Shown here one piece after another: positions 16,300 through 24,770 of a DNA stretch of 64,000 bases; within the stretch, counting starts at the first letter, position 1, and the number at the start of each line of letters is the position of its first letter. Location: the NCBI RefSeq assembly GCF_023617245.1, contig NZ_CP067396.1:3968001-4032000 (forward strand), written 5' to 3'. The position numbers and the translations under genes were made by a program. Origin of the DNA: Lysobacter enzymogenes (GTDB taxonomy: Bacteria; Pseudomonadota; Gammaproteobacteria; Xanthomonadales; Xanthomonadaceae). A model generated the notes under the pieces. It did not search any database and was not told where the DNA came from. It worked only from the letters and a program-made list of their open reading frames with translations.

Positions 16300-17703
16300 C
16301 TACGGCGCCGCGAGGCTGAAGCCCACCGTCGTGCGGCCCTCGCCGCTGTTGGCAAATACGTTGCCGCCATGCAGCGATGCGATCGCCTTGACGATCGACA
16401 GGCCCAGGCCGTGATGGCGTTCGCCGCGGTGTTCGCGCGCTTCGTCGACGCGGTAGAAGCGGTCGAACATCCGCACCAGGTGCTGCGGTTCCACGCACTT
16501 GCCCTCGTTGCGCACCGCCACGCTGGCGCCGCTGCCGCAGTCGCCGGGGACGGCCTCGCCGCAACGCACTTCCACCACGATCTCCGAGCCCGGGGTGGCG
16601 TGCTGCACCGCGTTGTGCAGCAGGTTGGTCATCGCCCGGCGGAACAGCGAGGTGTCGATCCAGGCGTCGGCGGCGCCGTCGATGCGCAGGCGCATGCCCG
16701 CTTCTTCCAACAGGTATTCGAGGAACTCGCCGGTCTTGGCCACTTCCGCCGCCAGCGGCACGCACACCCGGTCCAGGGCGATGTCGCCCTGCCCCGCGCG
16801 CGACAGGAACAGCATGTCGTTGACGATGCCGCGCATGCGTTCGAGTTCTTCCAGGTTCGAAGTCAGCACCTCGGTCAACCGCTGCGCCTCGCGCGGGCGC
16901 TGCAACGCGACCTGGGTCTGGCCCATCAGGTTGGTCAGCGGGGTGCGCAGTTCGTGGGCGACGTCGGCGTTGAAGGCCTCCAACCGGGTGTAGGCCGCCT
17001 CCAGTCGGTCGAGCGCGCCGTTGAACGCGCCCGCCACGCGGCCGAGTTCCGGCGGCAGGTCGGTCGGCTGCAAGCGCTGCGACAGGTTGCTCGGGCTCAG
17101 CCGTTGCGCGTCCGACGACAGGCGCTGCAGCGGGCGCAGGCCGACCTGGGCGATCCAGTGGCCGAGCAGCGCGACCAGCGCGGCGCCGCCCAGGCCCAGC
17201 GCGACTAGGGCGAAAGCGAAGCTGCGCAGCGCGGCGCGGTAGGGCTGCGAGTCGATCGCCACCCAGATCCGCACCGGCGGCCGTTCGCCCTTGGCCGGGA
17301 TCGTCTGCGCCAGCACCCGGTACGGCGCGTCGCTGTCGGCCAGCCACAAGCGGCCCATGCCGCGGTCGGCCGCGCCGCGCGCCGCCTCGACCGGCGGCGC
17401 GCCCGCACCGATCCGGAACAAGGCGCTGTCGCTCCAGGCCCACACCTTGGTGCTGCGATCGCTCGACACCAGGCTGTCGACCTTGTCCTCGACCTTGTGC
17501 CAGCGTTCGCGCAACTCGCAGGCGTTGACGCTGCCGGCGACGTAGCGCAGCTTGGTTTCCAGCTCCGCGTGCTGGTAACGCACGATCTGGGTCTGCAACA
17601 CCTGGTACAGGGCGATGCCGACCAGGGCGAACACCAGCAGCGCGGCGCCGGCGAACATCGCCGCCAGGCGCCGGGCGATCGGCAGTTCGCGCCAGGGCGT
17701 CAC
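16300..17703 (-). CDS. Heavy-metal-type sensor histidine kinase (CusS-like)
   Basis: This 467-residue sensor kinase has TM1 (about residues 12-35), a periplasmic region, TM2 (about 165-190), HAMP (LRPLQRLSSDAQRLSPSNLSQ), HisKA (FNADVAHELRTPLTNLMG) and HATPase (NLLHNAVQHA, HHGLGLSIVKAIASLHGG). The HAMP/HisKA sequence is typical of the CusS/CopS heavy-metal sensor family. Its GTG start overlaps the regulator stop as GTGA (17700-17703). No metal-efflux genes lie nearby, so the signal remains open. Confidence 0.88.
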   Translation of the reverse strand: MTPWRELPIARRLAAMFAGAALLVFALVGIALYQVLQTQIVRYQHAELETKLRYVAGSVNACELRERWHKVEDKVDSLVSSDRSTKVWAWSDSALFRIGAGAPPVEAARGAADRGMGRLWLADSDAPYRVLAQTIPAKGERPPVRIWVAIDSQPYRAALRSFAFALVALGLGGAALVALLGHWIAQVGLRPLQRLSSDAQRLSPSNLSQRLQPTDLPPELGRVAGAFNGALDRLEAAYTRLEAFNADVAHELRTPLTNLMGQTQVALQRPREAQRLTEVLTSNLEELERMRGIVNDMLFLSRAGQGDIALDRVCVPLAAEVAKTGEFLEYLLEEAGMRLRIDGAADAWIDTSLFRRAMTNLLHNAVQHATPGSEIVVEVRCGEAVPGDCGSGASVAVRNEGKCVEPQHLVRMFDRFYRVDEAREHRGERHHGLGLSIVKAIASLHGGNVFANSGEGRTTVGFSLAAP

Positions 17704-18404
17704 GCCGGCGGCCTCGCGTTGGCGGCGTCCTCGTCCTCGCGCGTCTCCAGCACGTAGCCCATGCCGCGCACGGTATGCAGCAGCTTGTTGCGGAACGGCC
17801 CGTCGATCTTCGCCCGCAAGCGCTTGATCGCCACTTCCACCACGTTGGTGTTGCTGTCGAAGTTGATGTCCCACACCTGCGCGGCGATCACCGTCTTGGA
17901 CAGGATCTGGCCGCGGCGCTGGGCCAGCAGCGCCAGCAACGCGAACTCCTTGCCGGTCAGGTCCAGGCGGTTGCCGTCGCGGAAGGCGCGGCGCGCGAGC
18001 AGGTTGATCTGCAGGTCGCCGATGTTGAGCTCGGTGGATTCCTGCTGGCGCCCGCGACGCACCAGCGCCTGCAGCCGCGCCAGCAGTTCGATGAAGGAAA
18101 AGGGTTTCACCAGATAGTCGTCGGCGCCGGCGCCTAGGCCGTGCACGCGGTCGTCGATGCGGTCGCGCGCGGTCAGCATGATCACCGGGGTCTGCTTGCG
18201 CAGGCGCAGTTCGCGCAGCACGCTGAAGCCGTCCAGGCCCGGCAGCATCACGTCGAGCACGATCACGTCGTAGTCGAACTCGCGCGCCAGGTGCAGGCCG
18301 CTGTTGCCGTCGCGGGCCACGTCCACGCTCCAGCCCTGTTCGGCCAGTCCGTCGCGCAGGTAGTCGGCGGTCTTGGCTTCGTCCTCGACGATCAGCAACT
18401 TCAT
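17700..18404 (-). CDS. OmpR-family response regulator (CusR/CopR-like)
   Basis: This 234-residue regulator has a receiver domain (MKLLIVEDEAKTADYLRDGL, phospho-Asp in VIVLDVMLPG, VIMLTARD, LVKPFSF) and a winged-helix domain (LTGKEFALLALLAQRRGQILSK..VWDINFDSNTNVVEVAIKRLR, HTVRGMGYVL). This pattern is characteristic of CusR, CopR and CzcR. It is first in a two-gene operon with the overlapping kinase. A CusR-box-like palindrome lies about 240 bp upstream. Confidence 0.9.
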   Translation of the reverse strand: MKLLIVEDEAKTADYLRDGLAEQGWSVDVARDGNSGLHLAREFDYDVIVLDVMLPGLDGFSVLRELRLRKQTPVIMLTARDRIDDRVHGLGAGADDYLVKPFSFIELLARLQALVRRGRQQESTELNIGDLQINLLARRAFRDGNRLDLTGKEFALLALLAQRRGQILSKTVIAAQVWDINFDSNTNVVEVAIKRLRAKIDGPFRNKLLHTVRGMGYVLETREDEDAANARPPA

Positions 18405-18860
18405 GGACGGTGCGGCTTCATGGGCGATGGCGGTGGACGGGGACCTGCGGGCATCCTAACCCCGTCCGGGCCGGCTCGCGTCCGGCGCCGTCCGGGCGGG
18501 CGCCGGCACGGCGGCAGGCGGCCCGCAACGCGAAGAAGGAAGGCGGCGCCCTTGGAGGGAAACGCCGCCCATGGCCCGCGAGGGGAGAACGCGGACCATG
18601 CACGGACTGTAGGCGCCCGGGGCCTACGCCACGCTGTCGCCGCGCTGACAAATTCGTCAGCTGCCGGCCGTTGCCGGCGCCGATGCGGGCGCGATCGTTG
18701 CGACGCGGTTAGCGGCTGCACATCGCGCCGGGGTCGCCGCCGCCGTTCGCCGCGCCGGGCTGGGTTAGCATCCGGGCATGCGCCCGCCATCGTCTCCCGC
18801 CTCGTTCGACCGGCCCGCGCCGCCGCGGCGGCGGCCGCTGCGCGCAACACGCGCGCCGGC
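18405..18860. other. Divergent regulatory region between the CusR-like gene and a hypothetical gene
   Basis: This 456-bp gap holds two inverted repeats: GTAGGC-N7-GCCTAC at 18609-18627 and the CusR-like box at 18645-18660. No gene was recognised. Both flanking promoters must lie here. Confidence 0.5.
18645..18660 (-). promoter_or_regulatory. CusR-box-like palindrome
   Basis: On the minus strand it reads CTGACGAATTTGTCAG. The core TGACGA-AT-TTGTCA differs at one position from the E. coli CusR box TGACAA-NN-TTGTCA. It lies between the CusR-like regulator (minus) and the gene at 18861 (plus), so either could be controlled. Confidence 0.45.
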
Positions 18861-19433
18861 ATGCGCATGAGCGAAGCCTCCGGCGCTTCCCAGCGCGCGC
18901 CCTGGCAGGTCGACGCCACCTTGGTGGTCGACCCGGCGTTCGACGGCGACGGCCGCCTGCGCGCCTGGGCGCGCCTGCCCGACGCCACCTGGCGCGCGCT
19001 CGCGCCGGTGCTGGCCGGTCGCTACGACCGGATCGGATTCGGCTTCGGTTTCGGCATCCGGGTCGGCGCGGGCAGCGAGGACTTCCTGCGCAGCGGCATC
19101 GCCCGCACCCTGGAACTGGAAACGGCGCAGGCGATGCCCGCGACGCAGATCGACGGCGAGACCTACGATCTGCAGGTATGCGAATTCACCGCCTACACCG
19201 CGTATCTGCTCGGCCGCACCGGCTTCAACCACTGGCATTCCACCGATCCGGAACTGTGCGCGGACGAGCTGTGCTTCTTCCGCGACGGCCGGATCGAGCT
19301 GCTGGCGCAGCCGTGGAATTCGATACTGCGCTTCTTCGGCGTCGAACACCGGCTGTTGCAGGACGTGCAAGCCGCGCATCCGCGCTTCGCCGGCTCGGTC
19401 TACGTGCGCGAAGGCGACCGCCTGCGCGGCTGA
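18861..19433 (+). CDS. Hypothetical cytoplasmic protein, 190 aa
   Basis: I do not recognise the family. There is no signal peptide or membrane segment. The chain has a central repetitive patch RIGFGFGFGIRVGAG (about residues 55-69), an acidic middle, and a C-terminal half with LCFFRDGRIELLAQPWNSILRF and a terminal VYVREGDRLRG. Start choice is weak: ATGs at 18861 and 18867 are both possible and neither has a good ribosome site. It sits alone, divergent from the CusR-like operon and convergent with the cyclotransferase gene. Confidence 0.65.
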   Translation: MRMSEASGASQRAPWQVDATLVVDPAFDGDGRLRAWARLPDATWRALAPVLAGRYDRIGFGFGFGIRVGAGSEDFLRSGIARTLELETAQAMPATQIDGETYDLQVCEFTAYTAYLLGRTGFNHWHSTDPELCADELCFFRDGRIELLAQPWNSILRFFGVEHRLLQDVQAAHPRFAGSVYVREGDRLRG

Positions 19434-19452
19434 GGCGCGAGCGCCGGCGGCG

Positions 19453-20274
19453 TCAGCGCCTGGGCGCGGGTTTCGCCGGCGGCACCAGCTCGATCTGGAA
19501 CAGGTTCGGCCACAGCTTGCCGGTCACGAACAGGCGGTCGCCCTTGGCGTCGTAGGCGATGCCGTTGAGCACGTCGGACCCGCGCACGCTGGTGCCGTGC
19601 CCTTGCAGCAGGCCGGACAGGTCGATCCAGCCGCGCACGTGGCCGGTCTTGGGATCGATGCGGGCGATCAGGTCGGTCTGCCAGACGTTGGCGTAGATCT
19701 CGCCCTTGACCCACTCCAGCTCGTTGAGCTGGTCGACCGCGCGGCCGTTGTCGGTGACCCGGATGCGCGAGCGCTCGCGCAGCGTGGCCGGGTCGAGCAG
19801 GCGCAGCTGCGCGCTGCCGTCGCTCATGTAGACGGTGTCGGCCGAGCGGGTCAGGCCCCAACCCTCGCCGGCATAGGCGAACGTACCCGCGGGCGAGAAG
19901 TCGCCGCGGTTGAACACGTAACCGCTGCCGTTGGTCCAGGTCAGCATCAGCAACTGCTCGCCGCGGTCGGTCAGGCCCTCGCCGAACACCTCGGCCGGCA
20001 GGTCGCGGCGCTGCAGCACCTGGCCGTTCTCCAGCTTGACCTTGCGCAGCGAGGAGCGGCCGTTGAGGCCGGTGCTCTCGTACAGGTGCCCGTCCTTCCA
20101 GATCAGCCCCTGGGTGAAGGCCAGCGAGTCGTGCGGGTAGCGCGCGACCACCTTGTAGGAATAGACCGGCGCGTCGGTGCGCGGCGCGGCCGGGCTCGGC
20201 GCGCAGGCGGCGGCGAGGACGGCGCTGAACGCGGCGACGGCGAGCGGACGCGGGGACGGACGGCGCTGGGGCAT
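19453..20274 (-). CDS. Glutaminyl-peptide cyclotransferase (beta-propeller type), lipoprotein
   Basis: This 273-residue member of the glutamine cyclotransferase family (PF05096) converts N-terminal Gln to pyroglutamate. A lipobox-like LAAAC near residue 24 predicts a periplasmic lipoprotein. Family motifs include HDSLAFTQGLIWKDGHLYES TG, the FGEGLTDRGEQLLMLTW segment, GEGWGLTRSADTVYMSDGS, LNELEWVKGEIYANVWQTD and VLNGIAYD. The length is normal for the five-bladed bacterial enzyme. The two-gene arrangement with the hypothetical gene is convergent, with only 19 bp between stops. Confidence 0.9.
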   Translation of the reverse strand: MPQRRPSPRPLAVAAFSAVLAAACAPSPAAPRTDAPVYSYKVVARYPHDSLAFTQGLIWKDGHLYESTGLNGRSSLRKVKLENGQVLQRRDLPAEVFGEGLTDRGEQLLMLTWTNGSGYVFNRGDFSPAGTFAYAGEGWGLTRSADTVYMSDGSAQLRLLDPATLRERSRIRVTDNGRAVDQLNELEWVKGEIYANVWQTDLIARIDPKTGHVRGWIDLSGLLQGHGTSVRGSDVLNGIAYDAKGDRLFVTGKLWPNLFQIELVPPAKPAPRR

Positions 20275-20345
20275 GGGCGGGTTCCGGTGGTCAGGCGCTG
20301 AGGATAGCGCCTGCGCAGGCCGCCGGTTGGCATGGCCGGGCTGTT

Positions 20346-20428
20346 GTGGGAGGGGCTTCAGCCCCGACGCCTTGCGCTAAGGTCGCGGCGATCCGGCACC
20401 ACAGCCTCGGGGCTGAAGCCCCTCCCAC
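20346..20428. repeat. Inverted pair of GGGAGGGGCTTCAGCCCC elements
   Basis: GTGGGAGGGGCTTCAGCCCC starts at 20346 and its complement ends at 20428, forming a stem-loop of about 83 bp upstream of parC. It belongs to the same family as the pairs at 49525, 56876, 58443 and 58559. Confidence 0.75.
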
Positions 20429-20488
20429 ACGAGCCTCGGGCCGCCGCTCCCTTCACCCCCGTCGCACCTCCTGCGACCTGTCCCCGGG

Positions 20489-20494
20489 TAGAAT
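20489..20494 (+). promoter_or_regulatory. Probable -10 element for parC
   Basis: TAGAAT lies 35 bp before the parC ATG. No convincing -35 hexamer is present at the correct distance. Confidence 0.35.
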
Positions 20495-20528
20495 CCGGGG
20501 CTCTGCCCCACCCGGTTGCCAGCTTCAG

Positions 20529-22772
20529 ATGACAGATTCCGTACGTACGGCGTTCCACGGCTTCGAACAGATCCCGCTGCGCGAATACGCCGAACGCGCC
20601 TACCTGGACTACTCGATGTACGTGGTCCTGGATCGCGCCCTGCCGTTCCTGGGCGACGGCCTCAAGCCGGTCCAGCGCCGCATCATCTACGCCATGAGCG
20701 AGCTGGGCCTGAACGCCCAGTCCAAGCCGAAGAAGTCGGCCCGCACCGTCGGCGACGTGATCGGCAAATACCATCCGCACGGCGACAGCGCCTGCTACGA
20801 AGCGATGGTGTTGATGGCGCAGCCGTTCTCCTACCGCTATCCGCTGGTCGAGGGCCAGGGCAACTTCGGCTCGACCGACGATCCCAAGTCGTTCGCGGCG
20901 ATGCGCTACACCGAGTCCAAGCTGACCCCGCTGGCCGAAGTGCTGCTGGGCGAGCTCGGCCAGGGCACGGTGGACTGGGACCCGAACTTCGACGGCACCC
21001 TGGAAGAACCGACCTGGATGCCGGCGCGGCTGCCGCACCTGCTGCTCAACGGCACCACCGGCATCGCCGTGGGCATGGCCACCGACGTGCCGCCGCACAA
21101 CTTGAACGAAGTCGTCAGCGCCTGCGTGCGCCTGCTCGACGACCCGGACGCGACCACCCGCGACCTGTGCGAGCACGTGCTCGGCCCGGACTATCCGACC
21201 GCCGCCGAGATCATCACGCCGCGCGCCGACCTGCTGCAGATGTACGAAACCGGCCTCGGCAGCGTGCGCGCCCGCGCCGTGTTCGAGAAGGACGGCAGCA
21301 ACCTGGTGATCACCGCCCTGCCCTACCAGACCTCGCCGGGCAAGGTGATCGAGCAGATCGCCACCCAGATGCGGGCCAAGAAGCTGCCGTGGCTGGAAGA
21401 CATCCGCGACGAGTCCGACCACGCCAATCCGACCCGGATCGTGCTGGTGCCGCGCTCCAACCGCGTCGACGCCGACCAGCTGATGGGCCACCTGTTCGCG
21501 ACCACCGACCTGGAACGCAGCTTCCGCGTCAACTTCAACGTCATCGGCCTGGACGGCCGACCGCAGGTCAAGGGCCTGAAGGCGTTCCTGAGCGAATGGC
21601 TGAGCTTCCGCGCCGACACCGTCACCCGCCGCCTGAACCACCGGCTGGAGAAGGTCGAGCGCCGCCTGCACCTGTTGCAGGGCTTGCTGGTCGCGTTCCT
21701 CAACCTCGACGAAGTCATCCGCATCATCCGCAGCGAGGACGAACCGCGTCCGGTGCTGATGAAGCGCTTCGACCTCAGCGAAGAGCAGACCGACTACATC
21801 CTGGAAACCCGCCTGCGCCAGCTGGCGCGGCTGGAAGAGATGAAGATCCGCGGCGAGCAGGCCGAGCTGGAGAAGGAACGCGAGCAACTGATCGCCACCC
21901 TCGCCAGCAAGGCCAAGCTCAAGAAGCTGATCAAGGACGAACTGCTGGCCGACGCCAAGAAGTTCGGCGACGCCCGCCGCTCGCCGCTGGTCTCGCGCAA
22001 CGCCGCGCAGGCGCTGTCGGAAACCGAACTGGTCGCCAGCGAACCGATGACCGTGGTGGTCAGCGAAAAGGGCTGGGTGCGCGCGGCCAAGGGCCACGAG
22101 ATCGACGCGTCCACGCTGAGCTACCGCGACGGCGACAGCCTGCTCGCGGCGGTGCGCGGGCGCAGCACCCAGCAGGTCGCGTTCCTGGATTCGACCGGCC
22201 GCGCTTATTCGACCCTGATCCACGGCCTGCCGTCCGCGCGCGGCAACGGCGAGCCGCTGACCGGGCGGTTCTCGCCTGCCGCCGGCGCGTCGTTCCAAGC
22301 CTTGGCCGCCGGCGACAACGACCACCGCTTCGTGCTCTCCAGCTCCCATGGCTACGGCTTCGTCACCCGCTTCGAGAACCTCACCGGCCGCAACAAGGCC
22401 GGCAAGGCGATGCTGTCGCTGACCCCGAACGCCAAGGTCCTGCAACCGGCGCAGATCGGCGACGTCGAGCAAGACCGCGTGGTCGCGGTGACCAACGTCG
22501 GCCACCTGCTCGCGTTCCCGGTCGCGGAGCTGCCGGAACTCGACAAGGGCAAGGGCAACAAGATCATCGACATCCCCAAGGCCAAGCTCGGCACCGAGCG
22601 CGTGGTCGCGGTGGCGGTGGTGGCGCCGGGGCAGACCCTGAGCGTGAAGTCGGGGGCGCGGACGATGAGTTTGTCGTTCAAGGATCTCGATACGTACCTG
22701 GGCGCACGCGCGACCCGCGGCGGGTTGTTGCCGCGCGGGTGGCAGAAGGTGGAAGGGTTGGCGGTCGAGTAA
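20529..22772 (+). CDS. parC: DNA topoisomerase IV subunit A
   Basis: This 747-residue protein is the breakage-reunion subunit of topoisomerase IV, which decatenates daughter chromosomes with ParE. The active-site Tyr127 lies in AAMRYTESKL. The quinolone-determining region HPHGDSACYEAMVLMAQPF keeps the wild-type Ser and Glu (E. coli S80/E84 equivalents), so the allele looks quinolone-sensitive. The C-terminal domain (after about residue 490) has degenerate beta-propeller blades such as YRDGDSLLAAVRGRS and GRNKAGKAMLSL. ATG at 20529 matches the family start MTDSVRTAFHGFEQIPLREY. parE is not in the window. Confidence 0.97.
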   Translation: MTDSVRTAFHGFEQIPLREYAERAYLDYSMYVVLDRALPFLGDGLKPVQRRIIYAMSELGLNAQSKPKKSARTVGDVIGKYHPHGDSACYEAMVLMAQPFSYRYPLVEGQGNFGSTDDPKSFAAMRYTESKLTPLAEVLLGELGQGTVDWDPNFDGTLEEPTWMPARLPHLLLNGTTGIAVGMATDVPPHNLNEVVSACVRLLDDPDATTRDLCEHVLGPDYPTAAEIITPRADLLQMYETGLGSVRARAVFEKDGSNLVITALPYQTSPGKVIEQIATQMRAKKLPWLEDIRDESDHANPTRIVLVPRSNRVDADQLMGHLFATTDLERSFRVNFNVIGLDGRPQVKGLKAFLSEWLSFRADTVTRRLNHRLEKVERRLHLLQGLLVAFLNLDEVIRIIRSEDEPRPVLMKRFDLSEEQTDYILETRLRQLARLEEMKIRGEQAELEKEREQLIATLASKAKLKKLIKDELLADAKKFGDARRSPLVSRNAAQALSETELVASEPMTVVVSEKGWVRAAKGHEIDASTLSYRDGDSLLAAVRGRSTQQVAFLDSTGRAYSTLIHGLPSARGNGEPLTGRFSPAAGASFQALAAGDNDHRFVLSSSHGYGFVTRFENLTGRNKAGKAMLSLTPNAKVLQPAQIGDVEQDRVVAVTNVGHLLAFPVAELPELDKGKGNKIIDIPKAKLGTERVVAVAVVAPGQTLSVKSGARTMSLSFKDLDTYLGARATRGGLLPRGWQKVEGLAVE

Positions 22773-22888
22773 GGCCGCGTCAGTGCGCGGCCGGTCCGGC
22801 ACGCCGGCCCAGCCCAGCCGCGAGCTGCTCGGCGCAATGCCGCAGCGCTAGCTTCGCATCTCGTATCGATCGCCGGGGAGGCCAGCGC

Positions 22889-23386
22889 GTGAGAAAGCAT
22901 CTGGACGCTTTTTTCGGTGCGCTGGCCTTGTGTGGCTTCGCAGCGAGCCTGATCGTGCACCTGCGAACGTTCTGGGGTTACACCCTGGACCTGCCCGGCG
23001 GCGTACATCTGCTGCCGCTGGCCCTGCCGGTGGTATTCGCACCGTTGGTGCTCCAGACCTACCGCACCCCGCCGGAGCAACGCAACATCGTCGGCCTGCC
23101 CGGCGAACTGCCCTGGTGGGCGATCGCCGTGCTCATCGCAGTATTCGTGTATGCGGGGCTCAACTTTCTTGTGAGTGTCGTATCCAACGGCTCGCCCGAA
23201 GTTTCCGACGGCAGGTATGTGTTGCAGGAACACGGACGCGTGATCCGGGAACTCACCGCGCAACAGTATCGCGAGGCGGTGGTGCGACAGGCCCGGGGAT
23301 TCAGCGGACACATGTTGCCGTTCTATCTGTGGCCGACGATTTGGTTCTTGTTCGCCAAGAAGACGTACCGCTCCGCTACCGGCTGA
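22889..23386 (+). CDS. Small integral membrane protein, 165 aa
   Basis: I do not recognise the family. Four hydrophobic segments are visible: about residues 9-25 (FFGALALCGFAASLIVHL), 38-55, 72-96 (WWAIAVLIAVFVYAGLNFLV) and 143-157. Between the third and fourth lies a hydrophilic loop (VSDGRYVLQEHGRVIRELTA). GTG at 22889 is preceded by GGGGAG at good spacing. It follows parC by 116 bp on the same strand. Similar small four-helix proteins are common and uncharacterised. Confidence 0.75.
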   Translation: MRKHLDAFFGALALCGFAASLIVHLRTFWGYTLDLPGGVHLLPLALPVVFAPLVLQTYRTPPEQRNIVGLPGELPWWAIAVLIAVFVYAGLNFLVSVVSNGSPEVSDGRYVLQEHGRVIRELTAQQYREAVVRQARGFSGHMLPFYLWPTIWFLFAKKTYRSATG

Positions 23387-23475
23387 ATGCGACGCTGTCC
23401 TATCGACAGCAACTCTCGTGCAGAACCAATCCGCACGCGGAGTCTAGAAATTCCTCGTGTGACGCCCCCGTTAGA

Positions 23476-23640
23476 ACCGGTGGTTTTTTTTGCGCCTGCA
23501 GCTCGCAGGTGCGCCCGGCGTATTCGTCATGCGCCGGGAGGGCGGCCAATACAACACCCGCAAGGGGAATACGCCCGCCGCTTACGCGCGGTTTCTAGCC
23601 TCCCGACTTCCCGCCTGCGAATCCGCGCAGGCGGCTGCAT
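23476..23640 (+). ncRNA. Candidate multi-hairpin structured RNA/leader
   Basis: Several stems are visible in sequence: GCGCCTGC (23492) with GCAGGTGCGC (23504); CCGGCG (23515) with CGCCGG (23532); GGGAGG (about 23536) with CCTCCC (23599); an inner CCC-GCAA-GGG; and CCGCCTGCG (23611) with CGCAGGCGG (23626). GGTGGTTTTTTTT precedes the set. It ends about 25 bp before the XAC0095-like gene. It could be a cis-regulatory leader or an antisense-type RNA such as C4; that name is a guess to be tested. Confidence 0.4.
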
Positions 23641-23664
23641 GGCTCATGGAATGGAGCGCCGCTT

Positions 23665-23895
23665 ATGCCACGCAAATCCCCGTCCGCCCTCAGCGCGGAC
23701 AGCGTTGTGCTGCCTCTGGATGCTTATCTGGAACTGCAGAAGTTCCACGATGAACTGGTGTGCATCGCCGATACCATCGATCCTGCCACGCGCTCACCCG
23801 ACGTTCGCAAGCCCGAACAGTCCCGTCGCCGTGCGCTCGCTTGCGTGTTCCGCTTGTGGGCGCGGCAGATCGAGAGAAGCTTAGTCGCGTCATAA
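23665..23895 (+). CDS. XAC0095-like small protein, 76 aa
   Basis: A small cytoplasmic helical protein. The segment VVLPLDAYLELQKFHDELVCIADTI resembles the conserved N-terminal half of XAC0095-family proteins of xanthomonads (LPxDxxLxLxKLxDxLxxLxxLAxP). The C-terminal half is basic and helical (RRRALACVFRLWARQIERSL). Function unknown. GGAGCG lies 6-8 bases upstream of ATG 23665. Directly upstream lies a multi-hairpin region that may regulate it. Confidence 0.6.
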   Translation: MPRKSPSALSADSVVLPLDAYLELQKFHDELVCIADTIDPATRSPDVRKPEQSRRRALACVFRLWARQIERSLVAS

Positions 23896-23937
23896 CGGAC
23901 TCAACGCGATGGTCAGCATGCGATGAGCGGCGACAAA

Positions 23938-23962
23938 GAAAGGCCCCGCTGCCGGGGCCTCA
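23938..23962. terminator. Terminator hairpin, bidirectional
   Basis: AGGCCCCGCTGCCGGGGCCT (23941-23960) forms a stem-loop. On the minus strand it is followed by TTCTTTGTC and on the plus strand by CACCTGTTTTATT. It separates the XAC0095-like gene from the Rhs immunity gene. Confidence 0.65.
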
Positions 23963-24043
23963 CCTGTTTTATTGTGATCAGAGCAAACAATCAAGATTGC
24001 GTTTTGCCAGCAAGCATCGCCGGACATGAAGCAACAAAGATAA

Positions 24044-24358
24044 TCAAGAAGCTTTAGACGGCCTGGGAACAATCGCCAGCACTGCAAGCGTTGCCACACA
24101 AAGAAGCAAACACACCCCAACGCCTTCCAAGTTTCCATACAACTTCAATATACCAGCCACAAACGGTGTGGACGCATTCTTCCCCACTCCTTCGGAGGCG
24201 ATAGCGGCGCGCACAACCCCATCAGCATAAATAAAAACAACAAAAAATGCCCATAATACAACTCCACCCACAAAGCCTAAGCGCCCCAAGTCACTACGAA
24301 CTCTAGTCGAAACAAAGAGAGACGCCACAGCAAGGATCACAGATATGGCAATTTCCAT
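24044..24358 (-). CDS. Candidate immunity protein to the Rhs toxin, membrane-associated
   Basis: This 104-residue protein has three to four hydrophobic segments: MEIAISVILAVASLFV, LGFVGGVVLWAFFVVFIYAD and VGVCLLLCVATLAVLAIV. I do not recognise the family. Its ATG lies two bases beyond the rhs stop codon, and the ribosome site GGAGGT overlaps the end of rhs, so the two are translationally linked. The gene is AT-rich compared with the genome and shares that composition with the toxin tip. Position, size and composition make it the expected cognate immunity gene. A transmembrane immunity protein suits a toxin that enters through, or acts at, the envelope. Confidence 0.65.
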   Translation of the reverse strand: MEIAISVILAVASLFVSTRVRSDLGRLGFVGGVVLWAFFVVFIYADGVVRAAIASEGVGKNASTPFVAGILKLYGNLEGVGVCLLLCVATLAVLAIVPRPSKAS

Positions 24359-24360
24359 TA

Positions 24361-24770
24361 TCAACCTCCGCAGCCACAATCTTCTCGTCTTCCGGTTAAA
24401 ATCTCTTTAACGCCCAATCGATAGCCATCATTTATATCATCCACACTATCCAAATCCCAGCCAAACCCATCTTCATCCAAGTAATCGAAATAAATTCCGA
24501 CCACTCGCGTGGCCTGATAGCCCCCGAGCCCGTACCACGCAGACATATACCCGGCGACAAAATTCCCAAAAGCATCGGCCGCATATTTAACACCACTCAA
24601 CGCGAAGGTATCATCCTGATTATTGACCTTGTAATCGAACCTACCGCCAGCACGATGATTCCGCAGAACATTAATGGTCTTGGCGGCGCCGAAAAAATCG
24701 TAAGGCATCCTCGTCTGTGCCATTGCTGCATCGAGTTCAAGCCTCGACCGACACTCATCAAAATCCTCGA
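24361..24770 (-). other. AT-rich toxin tip of the Rhs protein
   Basis: This is the part of the rhs gene beyond the conserved DPLGL boundary. Base composition changes from GC-rich core to AT-rich tip, the usual sign of tip exchange among Rhs loci. Residues FGNF and the DD pair near the C-terminus are the candidate functional positions. Confidence 0.65.

Noticed and set aside
20800..20960. Quinolone-resistance substitution in ParC
   Set aside because: The Ser and Glu of the resistance-determining region are both wild type (HPHGDSACYEA).
20358..23386. Frames of 800-950 codons on both strands across parC
   Set aside because: parC is certain in its own frame; the others have shadow composition (runs of Arg, Gly, Val, Gln) and no domain.
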